A DNA stretch of 64,000 bases from Trissonchulus latispiculum (taxonomy: Eukaryota; Nematoda; Enoplea; Enoplida; Ironidae): assembly GCA_030248195.1 (NCBI GenBank), contig JASAND010017991.1:1-64000 (forward strand), read 5' to 3'. Both the position numbers and the translations under genes were made by a program. Each line of letters begins with the position of its first letter. Position 1 is the stretch's first letter. The notes below the pieces were generated by a model. That model ran no database searches. It saw only the letters and a list, made by a program, of their open reading frames with translations, and had not been told where the DNA came from. Below, in pieces: positions 46,800 through 58,539 of this stretch.

Positions 46800-47085
46800 A
46801 CCTGAAACTGAAACTGAAAATATTTTCAGTCAGTACGTATTTCAGTTTCAGCACCTAAAACTGAAACTGAAACTGAAATTTATTTGGATGAGATCTGAAA
46901 CTGAATCTGAATTTGAAGTTCCCATGAGCAACCGTCTGAAACTGAAAATCAAATAAAATGAGTCCTGAAACGGAAACTGAAAATCAGATAAAATTAGTCC
47001 TGAAACTGAAACTAAATTTGAATCTGAAATTCCGACGAGCAACCGCCTGAAACTGAAATAAAAAGGCTGCCTGAAATATCACTAC
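46800..47085. repeat. (CTGAAA)n-type minisatellite with a higher-order unit
   Basis: Dense degenerate CTGAAA repeats; a larger unit containing GA[C/T]GAGCAACCG[T/C]CTGAAACTG-like segments occurs twice (around 46,920 and 47,035). Confidence 0.65.
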
Positions 47086-47147
47086 TACATACGCCAAGAA
47101 ATAGCCATATGCACAGCAGAAAATATATAATAAAGTGTGTTATATAC

Positions 47148-47350
47148 GTCCTGACGGCCCGACGGGGCCCACGGGGCCGCCGCGGCTTACGGGGCCGTCG
47201 GGGCCCACGGGGCCGTCGGGGCCGTGTAACGGGCCCGGGCCCCAAAGTCAACGGGGCCGGGCCGGGGCCGGGCCGTTTAAAAATTTTGCGGGGCCGGGCC
47301 GAAACGGGGCCGGCCCGGCCCGGGCCCCGGCCCCGTTACACGGCCCCGGC
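47148..47350. repeat. Extremely GC-rich low-complexity patch
   Basis: About 200 bp composed almost wholly of GGGGCC/GGCCCC-type words. A perfect 16-bp inverted repeat (GGGGCCGTGTAACGGG at 47,218-47,233 and its complement at 47,332-47,347) encloses the 3' half. Forward frames give Gly-Pro-rich runs, a by-product of composition. Confidence 0.7.
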
Positions 47351-48021
47351 GCAACCCTATATATAGTGCAATTATGCACTCTTGGTATTGATTTTATACT
47401 AGAAATAAAAACTAAAAATATGTATATTGTTGTTAGTATCTTTTATGCATACTTTATTATGATTCACATATATTTTCAAGTTGATAAAGAGTCATGTCAC
47501 GATGATTACTTATGCTGTTGGCAGTTAAGGTTAGGGGAATTTTTTTAATTCTTTGACCGTCTATCTAGCTAACAAGAAGTATTTTTATTCAGCATATGTT
47601 TAAGTCCCTAGCCCATCTGCTGGACTGGATTTCCGAAGTCCAGAACTAGAGTCCTTCGCTTCGTACTTTTAAATTCCGAAGTAAGCTGGTTGTAATCGTT
47701 TCCAAATACAATAGTTAAGTTAGACATATAAAAACGCAAACAGAAGCAAATAAGAATATTAAGAATTCAAAATATTTAGGCTAAAATTTGGTAATCTTGG
47801 TAGCATTTATAATTTCTTTCGTCTCAGTCTGTTCTTGGCAAACAACAATTTTTGGGTACCGAATAGTCCGTTTGATGGACCTAATCGGAAAAGGTTTTTG
47901 CACCACCTGTCAGTTTGAGCTTGTCTCGCGGGGTGTGTGTCTTTGGCAGGGCTGTATGCCTATTCAAAAACGTATCACTACAGTTTGGGAACGAATTCAA
48001 ACTTAAGCTTGGTTCGATTGT

Positions 48022-48094
48022 GCCTGGGTGGCTCAATCGGTAGAGCGTCGGTCTAGTTAACCGAAGGTTGTGGGTTCGATCCCCACCTCAGGCC
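48022..48094 (+). tRNA. tRNA gene or tRNA-derived SINE head, anticodon AGT (unit B)
   Basis: Identical in sequence to 37,780-37,852, including the following CCCGAATTTTTCGGG hairpin. Confidence 0.65.
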
Positions 48095-48540
48095 CGAATT
48101 TTTCGGGTCTGTGGTGCTGTAGTGACAACTTTCTTTCTTTCGTCTATTATCTTTCTCATGAAATCTCGTTATGTCTGAAGAGTAAAGTGTGGCAAATGAG
48201 AGAAGCTCCTCTTACTATGATTATGTTACTAGCCTAAGGGGATATCAGGTAACCCTTTTGCCTAGGCCAGAGAATAATATGCTTTTATCAGATAAATTAC
48301 AGCAGTCGTTAGATTAACCTCCTCTGCGAAATAGAGTTTGGTGGAATGTCCTAACAGCCCCCTCAGTAGCTGTTTTTGAAATCAACTTTTGATTAGCAGA
48401 AATATGTATGGTTAGTTTCAAGGTAGACGAATACTAATTTCTATCTAATTAGTGGTAATGTGGTAATGGATTAATGATTGTGTGGTAATGGAAGCAGGCA
48501 TGGGAAAGATTGATAAGCCTGATATGGGAGTTCAGCTTAT

Positions 48541-48614
48541 GACTCTGTGATATAGTGGGTTAACATGTCTGACTTCGAAACAGAAGCGCCATGGTTCGAG
48601 CCCCGGCTGGGCCC
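48541..48614 (+). tRNA. tRNA-Arg(TCG)-like pseudogene (unit B)
   Basis: Copy of 38,305-38,378 with one acceptor change (GACTCTG), further weakening the stem. Confidence 0.4.
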
Positions 48615-48747
48615 ATTCTTTACTTTCAACACTGATTGAAAAGCCGAAATGGACTCCAAATCTAGTTTCGCTGATTCTTTATGCTATGCCCTAAGTGGAA
48701 GCAGGCATAGGAAAGATTGATAAGCCTGATATGGGAGTTCTACTGAT

Positions 48748-48818
48748 GGCCCTGTGGTGTAGCGGTAGCATGTCTGTTTCCGGATCAGAAGGGCCGTGGT
48801 TCGATCCCGGCTGGACCA
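48748..48818 (+). tRNA. tRNA-Arg-like pseudogene (unit B)
   Basis: Copy of 38,511-38,581. The 3' acceptor reads CTGGACC and the loop is TTCCGGA, so pairing is worse than in unit A, but the B-box GGTTCGATCCC is better. Confidence 0.4.
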
Positions 48819-49316
48819 ATTCTTTACTTTCAATGGTGAGTGAAAAGCTGATCCTCCCTCTTCCCTTCTCTGTCGTAGGTCCTGGTTTCGTGGGTACAAG
48901 GATGCCTGACGCCTCCAGTCATAGGTTGTCCTCGGTTTCCTCTTGGTCATGATTTAAGCGCTACAATAATTCAGTGCTAGAGTCCACTTTCAGATTCAAG
49001 CATCTAATACTCACGCAAAATTATTTGTATTCAGTAATATGCCTACTACCAGTTAAAATACTTTTTCCATCCTTTGACGATGTCTGCCAACAAGTAGTTG
49101 CAAAGGACTAATGTTTATAACAATACAGTATAAATATATGAAAGCTGTGTCTTTTTCATCCATAAAGAAGAAAAGTTTACATGGTGTAGGATATTACTCA
49201 TAGAACGGTTCAGTGTTAAGTGCGCAACAGCGGAGCATAGAATTATAATAGTGGTCATATTCTATTTTGAGGCGCAATAGCACTTTTATAGCACTAGCTA
49301 TAGCACTTTTAGGTGA

Positions 49317-49796
49317 TACTCCGTTAGGCGCACACCTTACAATTTTTTCCAGTTGTCAGAAATGCTCTACTCGGGTAGGCGCACACCTTACAAAACTGAG
49401 TGTTTACTGTAGAATACTCTACTCCGGTAGGCTCACTCATTACTAAATTGAAGGTTTACTGTAAAATGCTCTACTCCGGGAGGTGCACACCTTACAAATA
49501 TATAGTGATTTATTGTCGTAGTAGTACTTTCTGTTTAAGTATGTACTGAACTCTTGGCAGTTGGCACAAATACTTTCTTATATATATGAACAATTATGAA
49601 AAGAAATCACTATATATTTGTAAGGTGTGCGTGCGTCTCCCGGAGTAGAGCATTTTACAGTAAACCTTCAATTTAGTACGGTGTGAGCCTACCGGAATAG
49701 AGTATTTTACAGTAAACACTCAGTTTTGTATGGTGTGCGCCTACCGGAGTAGAGCTTTTCTGTCAACTGCGAAAAATTGTAAGGTGTGAGCCTAAC
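49317..49796. mobile_element. Foldback element with CTCCGGTAGGCGCACACC repeats, compact (unit B)
   Basis: About 480 bp. Three to four repeat units on each side face each other; the arms include ACACCTTACAAATATATAGTG and its complement. The last bases of the right terminus (CGGAGTA) are lost compared with unit A. No coding frame. Confidence 0.65.
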
Positions 49797-50556
49797 CACT
49801 TTTATTCTATTCAAATTATAAAATAATATTTGATTTCTGAAATCTATTCGAATTTGTAGCCGAAATGATAAACCTAATTTCTTTTTGCGACTAGCTACGG
49901 CGCTAGCTTGATGGGTGTAAAAGTAACTGCGAATGTGTTTTTCAGACAGACTGTGGGCGTGTAATGTTGGCGTGGAGTTGTTTTGGGTCTCTCTCTGTCG
50001 TGTGACTCTGTTAATTAGAAATCGGGTTTTGAAAGGTATTGTGGGGGCTTTATGAAGATTGCTGTACAACTGGGGTGCACACTTCTAAAGTTGAGGGTTT
50101 TAGCTCTGCGTTTGGTGTTTTTATGATTGTTTGCCATATTTTAGTAGTCTCTGGTAGTTTTGTCATGTTTGTCATGTTCTGAGATTCTGTAGAAGTTTGA
50201 AGTTTGATGTTAAAGGCTTATCTTGTTGTTCACAAAATAAAGTCAGCAAGTTGTGTCAGTTATCATAGTGAGTTAGGGTCCTTTTCTATCTAATCCAACT
50301 GTGCAAGTCTAGTCGCCTGATCTTTGGCTGAATACCTTGTTGCATTTTCTCGCTGTCTGATGCTTTCTAAACCTAGGCATCACACACCGAGCACCAACCT
50401 GCAATCGTTTAATGGGCTTAGTATAACATTTTATTATCAGACGCAAAGTAAATCGTACAATGGCTTATTTAGCGGGAATTTGGATATGAAATGCAGCGAC
50501 TGTGTTCTATTTAGGGCCTATTTACATGTTCCCGTTCCTTTCGATTGATAACTTAA

Positions 50557-51710
50557 AGTTACAACATGATAACCGCTTCTTTCTTTGTGAAAATTATCGA
50601 AGGTAACTTTTGCTTAATATGGATCCTGAATTTGGCCGCGCTACTATCTTGTAGTACTCTAGTTTATACTACTACTGTGTTTTCTACTTTAATGTTAACA
50701 CGAATTTTAATAAAAATTAACTCTTACGGATGTCTTAAATTACTACTTGTCCTGGTACTCATTAGAATATTTCCTAAGTATTCTCAAAAATTACATATTC
50801 TATTTTTTCTACATTTCATAAGTGTTGCTTAATACTGAACTCTTTTTGGTATCTCCACCTGCAGTGAAAGGTATTTCTTTTTTCAAAAGATTCAGTACAT
50901 CAATATTGCGAGATTCCAGCTTAGATCAATTGAGCTGAATGATGTGTTCTCCTAAAGTGCCATAAACGCATAAGGCCATGCTATGCTCAGTTTAAGAAAT
51001 TCCATGTGTATATTCAGTATGCAAATTGCGTTTGCAAAAGAAGAAGTAACGTTTGGAACGGGTTTACAGAAATTAGTGCGCATTATTATGATACAGCATT
51101 CGTTTAAGGTGCTGGTTCGGGTATTTGCAGTAAATTTTGAATGACTGTAGTTTGCCCAATTCTTGGAATTCAACGATAATTTTTTACATCATTTTAAAGC
51201 TTAAAATGTGCTTGTTACAGCTAAGCAGGGCATAGCTGTCTCATTTCAACTGTTCGACTTGAACATGCGATAACAGAAAACAATTTTTTAACATGGATTA
51301 GTTAAAGAAAAGCTACCAGTTCAGGCTTCAAAGGAAACGTCTTCCCGTGGGCTCTTTTTCTGAAATTTTTGTGTTCAAAATAATCTGGTTGCGATTTTCA
51401 AAATTTCACATTTTCGTTGCTGTGCGTGGGCACAGATGCCGCTGAGAGCTGTCCGTTTGGCATAACATGTGCTTTAGGACTCAAATATGGGCAATACTTC
51501 AGCGACGGACCAGTGTTGTTGAAACTGTCGAAATCTTGCAATGTTTGGTTTTTAGAAAATGGCCAGTTTTGGACCTCGAAAATCAATTTTCGCTGTTATC
51601 TCTTAAACCGTAAAGAATCGAAGAATACTCTCAAAACCTGGTTAGCCCCACAGCTAACCAGGAGGGAGCCAAAGGAGGGTCCAAAGGAGGCCCGCAAAGC
51701 CCGGGGGCCC
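50557..51710. other. No gene recognised; upstream flank or leader of the Ty3/Gypsy element
   Basis: I could not find a 5' LTR: no segment here recurs downstream of 61,673 within the window. A perfect 10-bp stem (CCTGGTTAGC/GCTAACCAGG, loop CCCACA) lies at 51,637-51,662, just before the gag start. Confidence 0.4.
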
Positions 51711-53272
51711 ATGGACAAATGGGTGGTTCCCTTGGCTAACCCACCAGCGGTACCCGCTCGGAGTGCCAACCCCTTGCAGGATATGGTACAGCCAGCCCAC
51801 CCGAGGCGATTTACAGAGCCGGAATATTATGCCATCAGGGATTTGCTCACACAGTGGCTGGCGGAACTCCCGGCAGTCACGTGGCAGGCACTGGAGGAAA
51901 ATTTTCCAAGGGTTTGCAGGGAAATGTTGGCACTTTGGCCGACCTCACGGGATGACCCAGATGCTGGGCCTCCCCCTTACCAGATGGGTAGACGACGGAC
52001 TAACCGTACGTTTAGCTCCAGCACCGCTCCGCCTCCACGACCGCAGAGGCAAACAGAAGAGGCCCCACTTATTGACTTGGATGACTCTTGGGAATCCCCA
52101 CCTCCAGCCCGGCCTAATCCGCCTGCGGAACCAGCACGACGGAGGGCCCCTTCGNGGGAGCNCNCCCCTCCCCCACCAGTACGACGGTTGGCGACTTCAG
52201 GACAACACTCCCAACAAAACCATACGCCTTCGGAGTCCAGATGGGAACCACCTGGACTGACTCAATCCGCTCAACACCTGCCAGCGGCGGAACCCGCTGC
52301 CTCCTATGGTACGGCTAAGCAACTGGGAGAACATCTAAAGGGGTTCAAGGGCATGAAACCCTTTCAAGGACCGAAAAGCAGCAAGCTTTCAAGTTGGCTG
52401 GCTAATTTCGAGGCTACAGTGAAGGTTTATGAGGTTCCCTCAACCTTCAAGTACAGGATCCTGTGGACGCTGCTTGATGAAAAGGTTAAGGAGGCAATGA
52501 GCCCTTGTCCTCCGGACAACTTCGACAGCTTGGTGGCCCTGTTGCGTCAGCTATACGAACCACTCCCTGTCACAACGGAACAATACGCGGAGCAGTTCTA
52601 TGGACGATACCAGCAGACCAACGAACAGGCGCATGACTTCGTAGCTGCCTTACGCGTTTTGACCGTGAAGGCGTTCCCCCGGTCATGGACAGGGAAAAGA
52701 AACTAGTTGCCCAGTTTCGACGTGGGCTCCGACCAGAGCTGCGAGCCAGACTGGCGGCTTCCTTGGCCGAAGTCCAGTTTTGGCCACATGTCCGGGAAAA
52801 CGATCTGATCACGAGGGCATTGCATATAGTGGAAACAGTCCAGGGCGAAATGGAAAAGGAACAGCCAGCAGTAGCCTATGCAGCCCAAGCGGGGACCCAG
52901 GAATGCTGTGCTGTGAACCAGGGCCGCGTTCCGTCCCAATATCCACGACAAGGTCAACAGGCTCAGCCCAACGAGCGACAACCTGGACAAAGGCAAGAAG
53001 TCCAAGGGGATTCCAACCGGTGCTGGACTTGCAACCAAATAGGACATCGCCAACGTCAGTGCCCGGAGCACCTCCGAGCCCTGAGACTGCAAGGACCGGC
53101 TCCTCAGCAAGCCCCGCGACAGCGCCAAGAGGGTAACCCTCAAGGACAGGGACACGCCAACCAGGACCAGCAGCAGCCACGACCTCGCCCATGGGGGCGT
53201 GGTATCATTGGACCCTTGCGTTATCATGGTTTCCCACCCCAGGGAAACGAGAATCCGGGGCGCGGGCAGTAG
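51711..53272 (+). pseudogene. gag: Gag of Ty3/Gypsy-type retrotransposon, one frameshift
   Basis: The start is the ATG at 51,711 (MDKWVVPL). A Pro-rich N-terminal part is followed by a Ty3-type capsid-like region (LSSWLANFEATVKVYEVPS, then QFYGRYQQTNEQAHDFVAAL) that runs out of frame at a C-run near 52,675-52,680. The frame continues one base off as REKKLVAQFRRGLRPELRAR and ends with a CCHC zinc knuckle (CWTCNQIGHRQRQC) at about 53,022-53,063 and stop TAG at 53,270. Four ambiguous bases (N) occur at 52,155-52,164. A single-base loss in the C-run, real or from sequencing, explains the break. Confidence 0.75.
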
Positions 53273-56200
53273 ACCCGAACCCGTGTCCCGTCCCAGCTGC
53301 CCCTTCCGGTAATGTTGTGATGTCAATCCAGTCTTTTAGTACTAACGTAACTTCTACTGACGACGAACCCTGTTATAATCGTGGTGGTTTTTGGAGTAGT
53401 GATTCAGATAGTGATGTGGCTGACAACGAGGAAACCTCGGAGGTCAACCCAATCCCCCATATGGAATTTACCCCAACCCCACGGGGGATTAAACGCCACC
53501 CAGACCCTATACCTTCCCCCGATTGCAAGTGCAAATCGTGCAAGCAAAAGCGAAGAAGGGCAGAATGGTTCCCCCCTCATCATGTGATCATGGAAAATGG
53601 CGGTTATCCGGACGGAGGGGATATCTATTATGACGGTTTCGGTAAGCAGCGACCCTACAAATTTTGGAACCGTTGGCGTCGGGATGTGAAGCCTTTTGGT
53701 GACGGCGGTTCGACGGCTGCTAGGTACAACGTGCCATTCCGGAAGCGGTGGAAGAAGGCCCCTGGTACCCAGTGGGACCAACTTCCGATTGTGAAGCAAG
53801 CGATGGCAGCACAGGAGGCGAATGCAGCTATGGCTGCACAAACTCGAGCGAATCAGGCTAAACAGGCGGCATCCCGCCGACAAAGGAAAAGCTCTACCTC
53901 CGTCGAAGTCCAAACGGATCCAATTCGGGTTATTACGCCATTGCACCGCCTGCTAATACGCACGACTACTCCGGAGCCAGTGACTGGGGCTGATCGCATA
54001 AGCCCTGGGGAGGACCAGGACCCTGCAAATGGGCTTCCAGCTGTAAGCACTGGGGACAACCAGGGGATTTCAGCTGTAAGCACTGGGGACACCCAGGCAC
54101 CTGGGGTCACCGGTAAGCGATCTACTCGGAGGCGACCTCGAGTTAGGAATGGCGATGACTGGCAGGCGGTGTCGGAATCCTCGGACACAGACGACCCACC
54201 CCGGTTGGCGGGTGATCCACCAGCCATAGTGGTTACCCGAGCTTCACCTCCAGGAAAGGAGAAACAATTTAACCCATGGCCAACTAGGCGGGAACTGACT
54301 GAACCACAGCTTACATCTGACGAAGAGGATGAAGGTTCAGGGCCTATTCAGGTGGATGTTCACCCACAGCCTCCACTGTCTGAGGATGAGGACGGGTGGC
54401 GAACAGCGGATGAAGGTCCAGGCCCAGAGCGGACAAAAGAGGCTGGCCAACAACGCTCAGAGCTTTCGGTACCACCGCTTAAATTGCGCAAGAACAAATC
54501 AGGAACATGGGGCCAAGTCCGAAAACCAGCCAAGGCCCAACCTAGCATGGCGGCGGCTCCCGTCCCAACACAGAACAGGTACACCCTGTTAGGGGAAGTC
54601 GAATATTTAGAGGTTCAGTGTGGCTGGTCTGATTTATGCCGCACCGTAGAACTGGCCCAAAACGAGACTGCAGCTACAGTAGAGCAAGTAAACGAATTGG
54701 GCAAGCATATGCAGGTCATCGTGGACAAGGTACATCAAGCGGTTGACAATTTCGACGACCTGCTGGGCGAATTTATCCAGAAGGACTATGCCAGGATCCT
54801 CGAATTGGAGAAAAGGGGTAGCTTGCGGGAACCGCAGCAACCTATTTGGAGTGAAGACCCTCCTCAAAAGCAACGTAAGCGTAGAGGAGAGCGCTTGAAC
54901 GATCCAAACGAAATTGTAGTTCTTGATTCGGAATCTCGTGAAGAACCCGATTTCTCACTTATGGAGGAACAGACAGCAGCCGTGCTGAGGTCGATTCGTC
55001 CGCATACGGGCCTGGACGTGGTTGAGTCGGAAACCGAACAACCCGAGGAGGGCCTTCCCGTCATGGACAAACACCTAAATAGGGCAGTGTTGTCTGTCCT
55101 TAACGGTTCCTCTCCCTTTTTCGTATCCCAATGCACCCAAATAGCCGTGAAGAAAAGCCCATATGTCATAGCCGAGGTCAAAGGCTTGAAGACCCTGGCT
55201 CTTTTGGACACAGGAGCTAACATCTGCCTGATGTCTAAACAATTCTTCGACCAGGTGAATACTAATGGGCAATTACATCTGGACCTAACGAAAGCAACTG
55301 AGGTAGCCACAGCCGCCGAGGACAAAAGTTTGGCGATTCTGGGCGAATGTAAAATTACCTTCAAGGTCCATGGGGTGGACTATACTTACACCTTCAGTGT
55401 GGCTAATGGGCTCCAACACGATTTCATCATTGGATATGACTTCCAAGCAGCACATCAGTGGGTGGTTTTTCCTCACCAACATGTCCTCATGTGTGACAGG
55501 AAGAAGGTGCCACTATTGACCCCGGGTGATTTGCAGGCGTTGGCTAATCGGTTTAGCATTGCAGTGTCCTGCAGTGTGTTTTACTGTATGCGAGAAACGC
55601 GGAAGCTGCCTCCCCGTTCTAATATTATGGTACCGGTTTCCTGTTTCGTGGATGGCGCGAAAAATCCACAGGAGAGACAAACGGTGGTTTTCGAACCATC
55701 AGGGGACCTGATGGAAATTTTCGAGGTTTATCCGGTACCCGGGATCCTCGAGGTTTCACCACAGGTGAACTATATCAAGGTCTACAACCCACTTGATAGG
55801 ACGATACACTTGCCTAAAGGGTTACCCCTAGGTCAAGCCGAGCCAGTTACGACTATAACGGAACGTCAGGGCTTTCGGTACGCAACAGAATTGGGTGTGA
55901 ACTTCGTCCAAGCTAGAACGCAGATGACTAGCTGGGTCTCACACCCGGCGACGCAAGTTCAGGAAGGCGAATTACAACATGCCCTGAAGGAAGTGGACCG
56001 TTTAGCCCCTTTTAACCCTGGGGGTACCCCGCCCATGGTGAATTGCGTTGGACCTGTTGCCAATATACCACGATGGGTGGACCCCACCGTGTGTGCCGTA
56101 CAGTCAGATCGGTCATGGGGTACAGAAGAGCCACCTACTCTGTCTGACCGGGGACTGCAAGCATTTAATGATATGCACTACTCTGCTGACGAGATGACAC

Positions 56201-56344
56201 CGCAGCCTATGCCGTCGTTGGAGGAACGACAACAATTTATTGATGAAAATGTTGACTTCGACTCTATGGTTCTGGATGACGTGGGAAAAGCGAAGCTACG
56301 GGACCTACTCGTGGAATTTTACGACGTAGTAGCTCGCCCCGGTA
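53191..56344 (+). CDS. pol: Pol N-terminal part with aspartic protease, interrupted
   Basis: This frame overlaps the end of gag by about 80 bp and lies in the -1 frame relative to it, consistent with programmed frameshifting; I could not identify a slippery site. An unusually long stretch of about 640 residues precedes the protease: acidic and Pro-rich, with a 10-residue duplicated segment (AVSTGDNQGI/AVSTGDTQAP) and a coiled-coil-like part near residues 475-545. The protease active site is LLDTGANICLMS (Asp codon 55,207, residue 673). The frame is broken at 56,344 by the nested LTR element and resumes at 58,913. Confidence 0.75.
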
Positions 56345-56717
56345 TGGAAATTTGGTTAAGAGTAGAGAGATTGCTAAGGTTCGTGTTGAGTGTGTGATTT
56401 TGAAGCTAAGAATAAAATTCAAACAAAATTGGGTTTATTTCAAAGAAGACATAATTTTATAGGAACAAATTACAAAATACGACCGTGTACAATAAATTTA
56501 TCCCCAACCTCCCATACCAACCTCTAACCTTGAAGATCCTCCAGAGCTTTCCAATTTGATGATCAATTTGGGTTCAATTGAAAGTGACCCGAAAATGACG
56601 AAAATTCCCTCCCTTAAATATTGTCAAAACTAATTTGCATATTACGGAAATGTCGAATTTCTAATTTGCATATTCGTTCCGAAGTTCGTATAGTTTCCAA
56701 ACAAGGAAATTTCCACA
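56345..56717 (-). repeat. 3' LTR of the nested element
   Basis: Plus-strand reading starts TGGAAATTTGG and ends GGAAATTTCCACA, so the LTR termini are TGTGGAAATTTCC...CCAAATTTCCA on the element strand. Confidence 0.9.
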
Positions 56718-56722
56718 ATATA

Positions 56723-56733
56723 CCCCCTCTTTT
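56723..56733 (-). other. Polypurine tract of the nested element
   Basis: AAAAGAGGGGG on the minus strand, 5 nt from the 3' LTR; the expected second-strand primer. Confidence 0.7.
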
Positions 56734-58137
56734 GAAAGCGCGCGCCCTCGCCGCGGTCCATACAGTCAGTAAATAAAATTACAGTTAACCTAGCTAACCT
56801 ACCTACTAGTAAATAATAAAACAATATTAGTACACGAACAAAAACCTAAAACAGCATCTCGCACACGCGGACTCCTGCCCGAAAGCCGACAACACAACAC
56901 ACTACATGGCTTATCGGGTACGTGTAAAAATACACCGGAACCTCCGGGACAGACAAAATACGGAATAACATATGTACAAGCAAAGAAACAATGACCACAA
57001 CGAGGAGGCACCCTCAGAAAAGAAAGACTAAAGTTTTGAACAACAAAAAATTTCCTGAACTTCAGAACTAATATTCCGGAACCTTCGGCGAAGATTCCCA
57101 AACCTCCGACAGAACTTTTTGAAAAATATATTCACTTAAAAAAGAATAACAACCCAATAGCAAATATGAAACTGAAAAAAGAAAAACAGAATAGCATACA
57201 ATGGCCTAGCCAAGGTAGCGAGCACCCACCCCAGAGAAAGCCCCCAAAATCCGAAACCTCCTACATGAGAAGTAAACCCAAAATTTAATCACAATTTCAC
57301 CCCAAGGCACCCCCCACCCACGCATAACCCCTACAACTAAACACAATCGTTCCCCCAGCCACTATTAAATATACCAGAACAAACAAACAACGATATACGA
57401 AAACACAACCGGGTCTAGGGGAAGAAGTGAGCCACACGCCGGGGAAGGGACAATTTCCATCAACATCCACACACCACACCCGATGCCTTAAAAGGCCCAG
57501 CACCCAATCCAGCATACAACCCAGCACCCAACCCCTATAAACCAGCAACAAAGTTCAAAAGCCAACTGCCCAGACCGTTCACTAGTGGCTGACCAAGACC
57601 AGCTACCCGAAAGCAGTCGCCTCTGGAACCCCGCCCGTGCCCCCGGGGGGCCGCCCGCCTCAGGGCTAGGACCCCCCGACAACCGTGATAGCACCGGGAC
57701 CCAATGTCAAACCAACCATGGCCACAACCACAGCCATCCACCGAAACAGCATCACCATATCATAGAACAGCTGGGACAACCAAAGACGACAAAACCCACC
57801 GCTTCCAACCAGGCACAACCATGGGGAGGCGCGGGCCCACTGGGAAGGAAGGGAGGGGAACTAGAACAAAGAACAAATATAAATATACGAACCGACAAGG
57901 TTGTTATACATAGTAAACAACAAAAACTTGAGAATACTAAACTGTTCCAACTCATGAATTTATGAAGGGAAACAGGCAGAAATCCGAACCCCAGGAATCC
58001 TGATCCTGGGACAAGGATTACTGACAGTTCCCTATCAAAAGAAAACTTGTGAATATTCAAATAATAAAAATTCAAATAATAGATTTAATTTTAAATCAAA
58101 TGCAAAACACGAAACGTTTACAACCTGATTCAATGGG

Positions 58138-58260
58138 AATCTGCTGGAACAGGCGGTGACTTCCAAATCCAGGGCGGGATCTCCAAAGACGTCTTCGGCC
58201 GATAGAAACCTCAGGACCATCCAGCCATGGTTTGAAGGCCACCGGCTGAACCAGCAGATT
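58138..58260 (-). other. Long stem-loop in the leader of the nested element
   Basis: AATCTGCTGGAACAGGCGGTG at the left pairs with CACCGGCTGAACCAGCAGATT at the right; about 30-nt arms with few mismatches and a loop of about 60 nt. It lies about 280 nt downstream of the 5' LTR, where packaging or dimerisation structures are usual. Function inferred. Confidence 0.5.
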
Positions 58261-58520
58261 CCATCCTGGAACACTTCTAGAATCAACTGAAAATAAAACA
58301 AAGGCAAAGTGCAATGTGCAAAAGAATTTGTGAAGATGCAGAAAATTTGAATCGTTTTTAGAACAAAAAATGGATGGAGGAATTACTTCCTCTTTTAAAA
58401 TGGAAAATCTTAATTTGATCAGCTGACTTGACCATGGGTCAACTGGTCAAGCCAGGCACCTAAGATTAGAGGTTGGTCTATCCCCACTTAAAGTGCAAAA
58501 CTTCAAAATCTACTCATATG

Positions 58521-58533
58521 TACACGGTCGCCA
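58521..58533 (-). promoter_or_regulatory. tRNA-Arg-type primer binding site of the nested element
   Basis: TGGCGACCGTGTA on the minus strand, 6 nt inside the 5' LTR. TGGCGACCGTG is complementary to animal tRNA-Arg 3' ends and is the known primer site of 412-type elements. Confidence 0.75.
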
Positions 58534-58539
58534 ATTTTA

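Larger units (their letters stand above)
45534..47362. other. Unit B-specific block, no gene; AT-rich sequence followed by simple repeats
   Basis: Replaces about 430 bp of unrelated sequence in unit A (36,694-37,120). No terminal repeats or target duplication were recognised. Short frames lack motifs. Confidence 0.5.
42406..50556 (+). repeat. Unit B of the tandem segmental duplication
   Basis: Colinear copy of unit A. Differences by eye are a few per cent plus discrete insertions. Unit-specific sequence: 45,534-47,362 (simple repeats and GC-rich patch) and 49,200-49,316. Confidence 0.85.

Noticed and set aside
47135..47548. Collagen-like Gly-Pro-Thr/Ser frame
   Set aside because: It arises from the GGGGCC-type composition of the patch, runs on into non-coding duplicated sequence and is absent from unit A.
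57297..58314. Several 68-90-residue minus frames in the nested LTR element
   Set aside because: Overlapping, motif-free and not separable from chance; the element is better read as non-coding.
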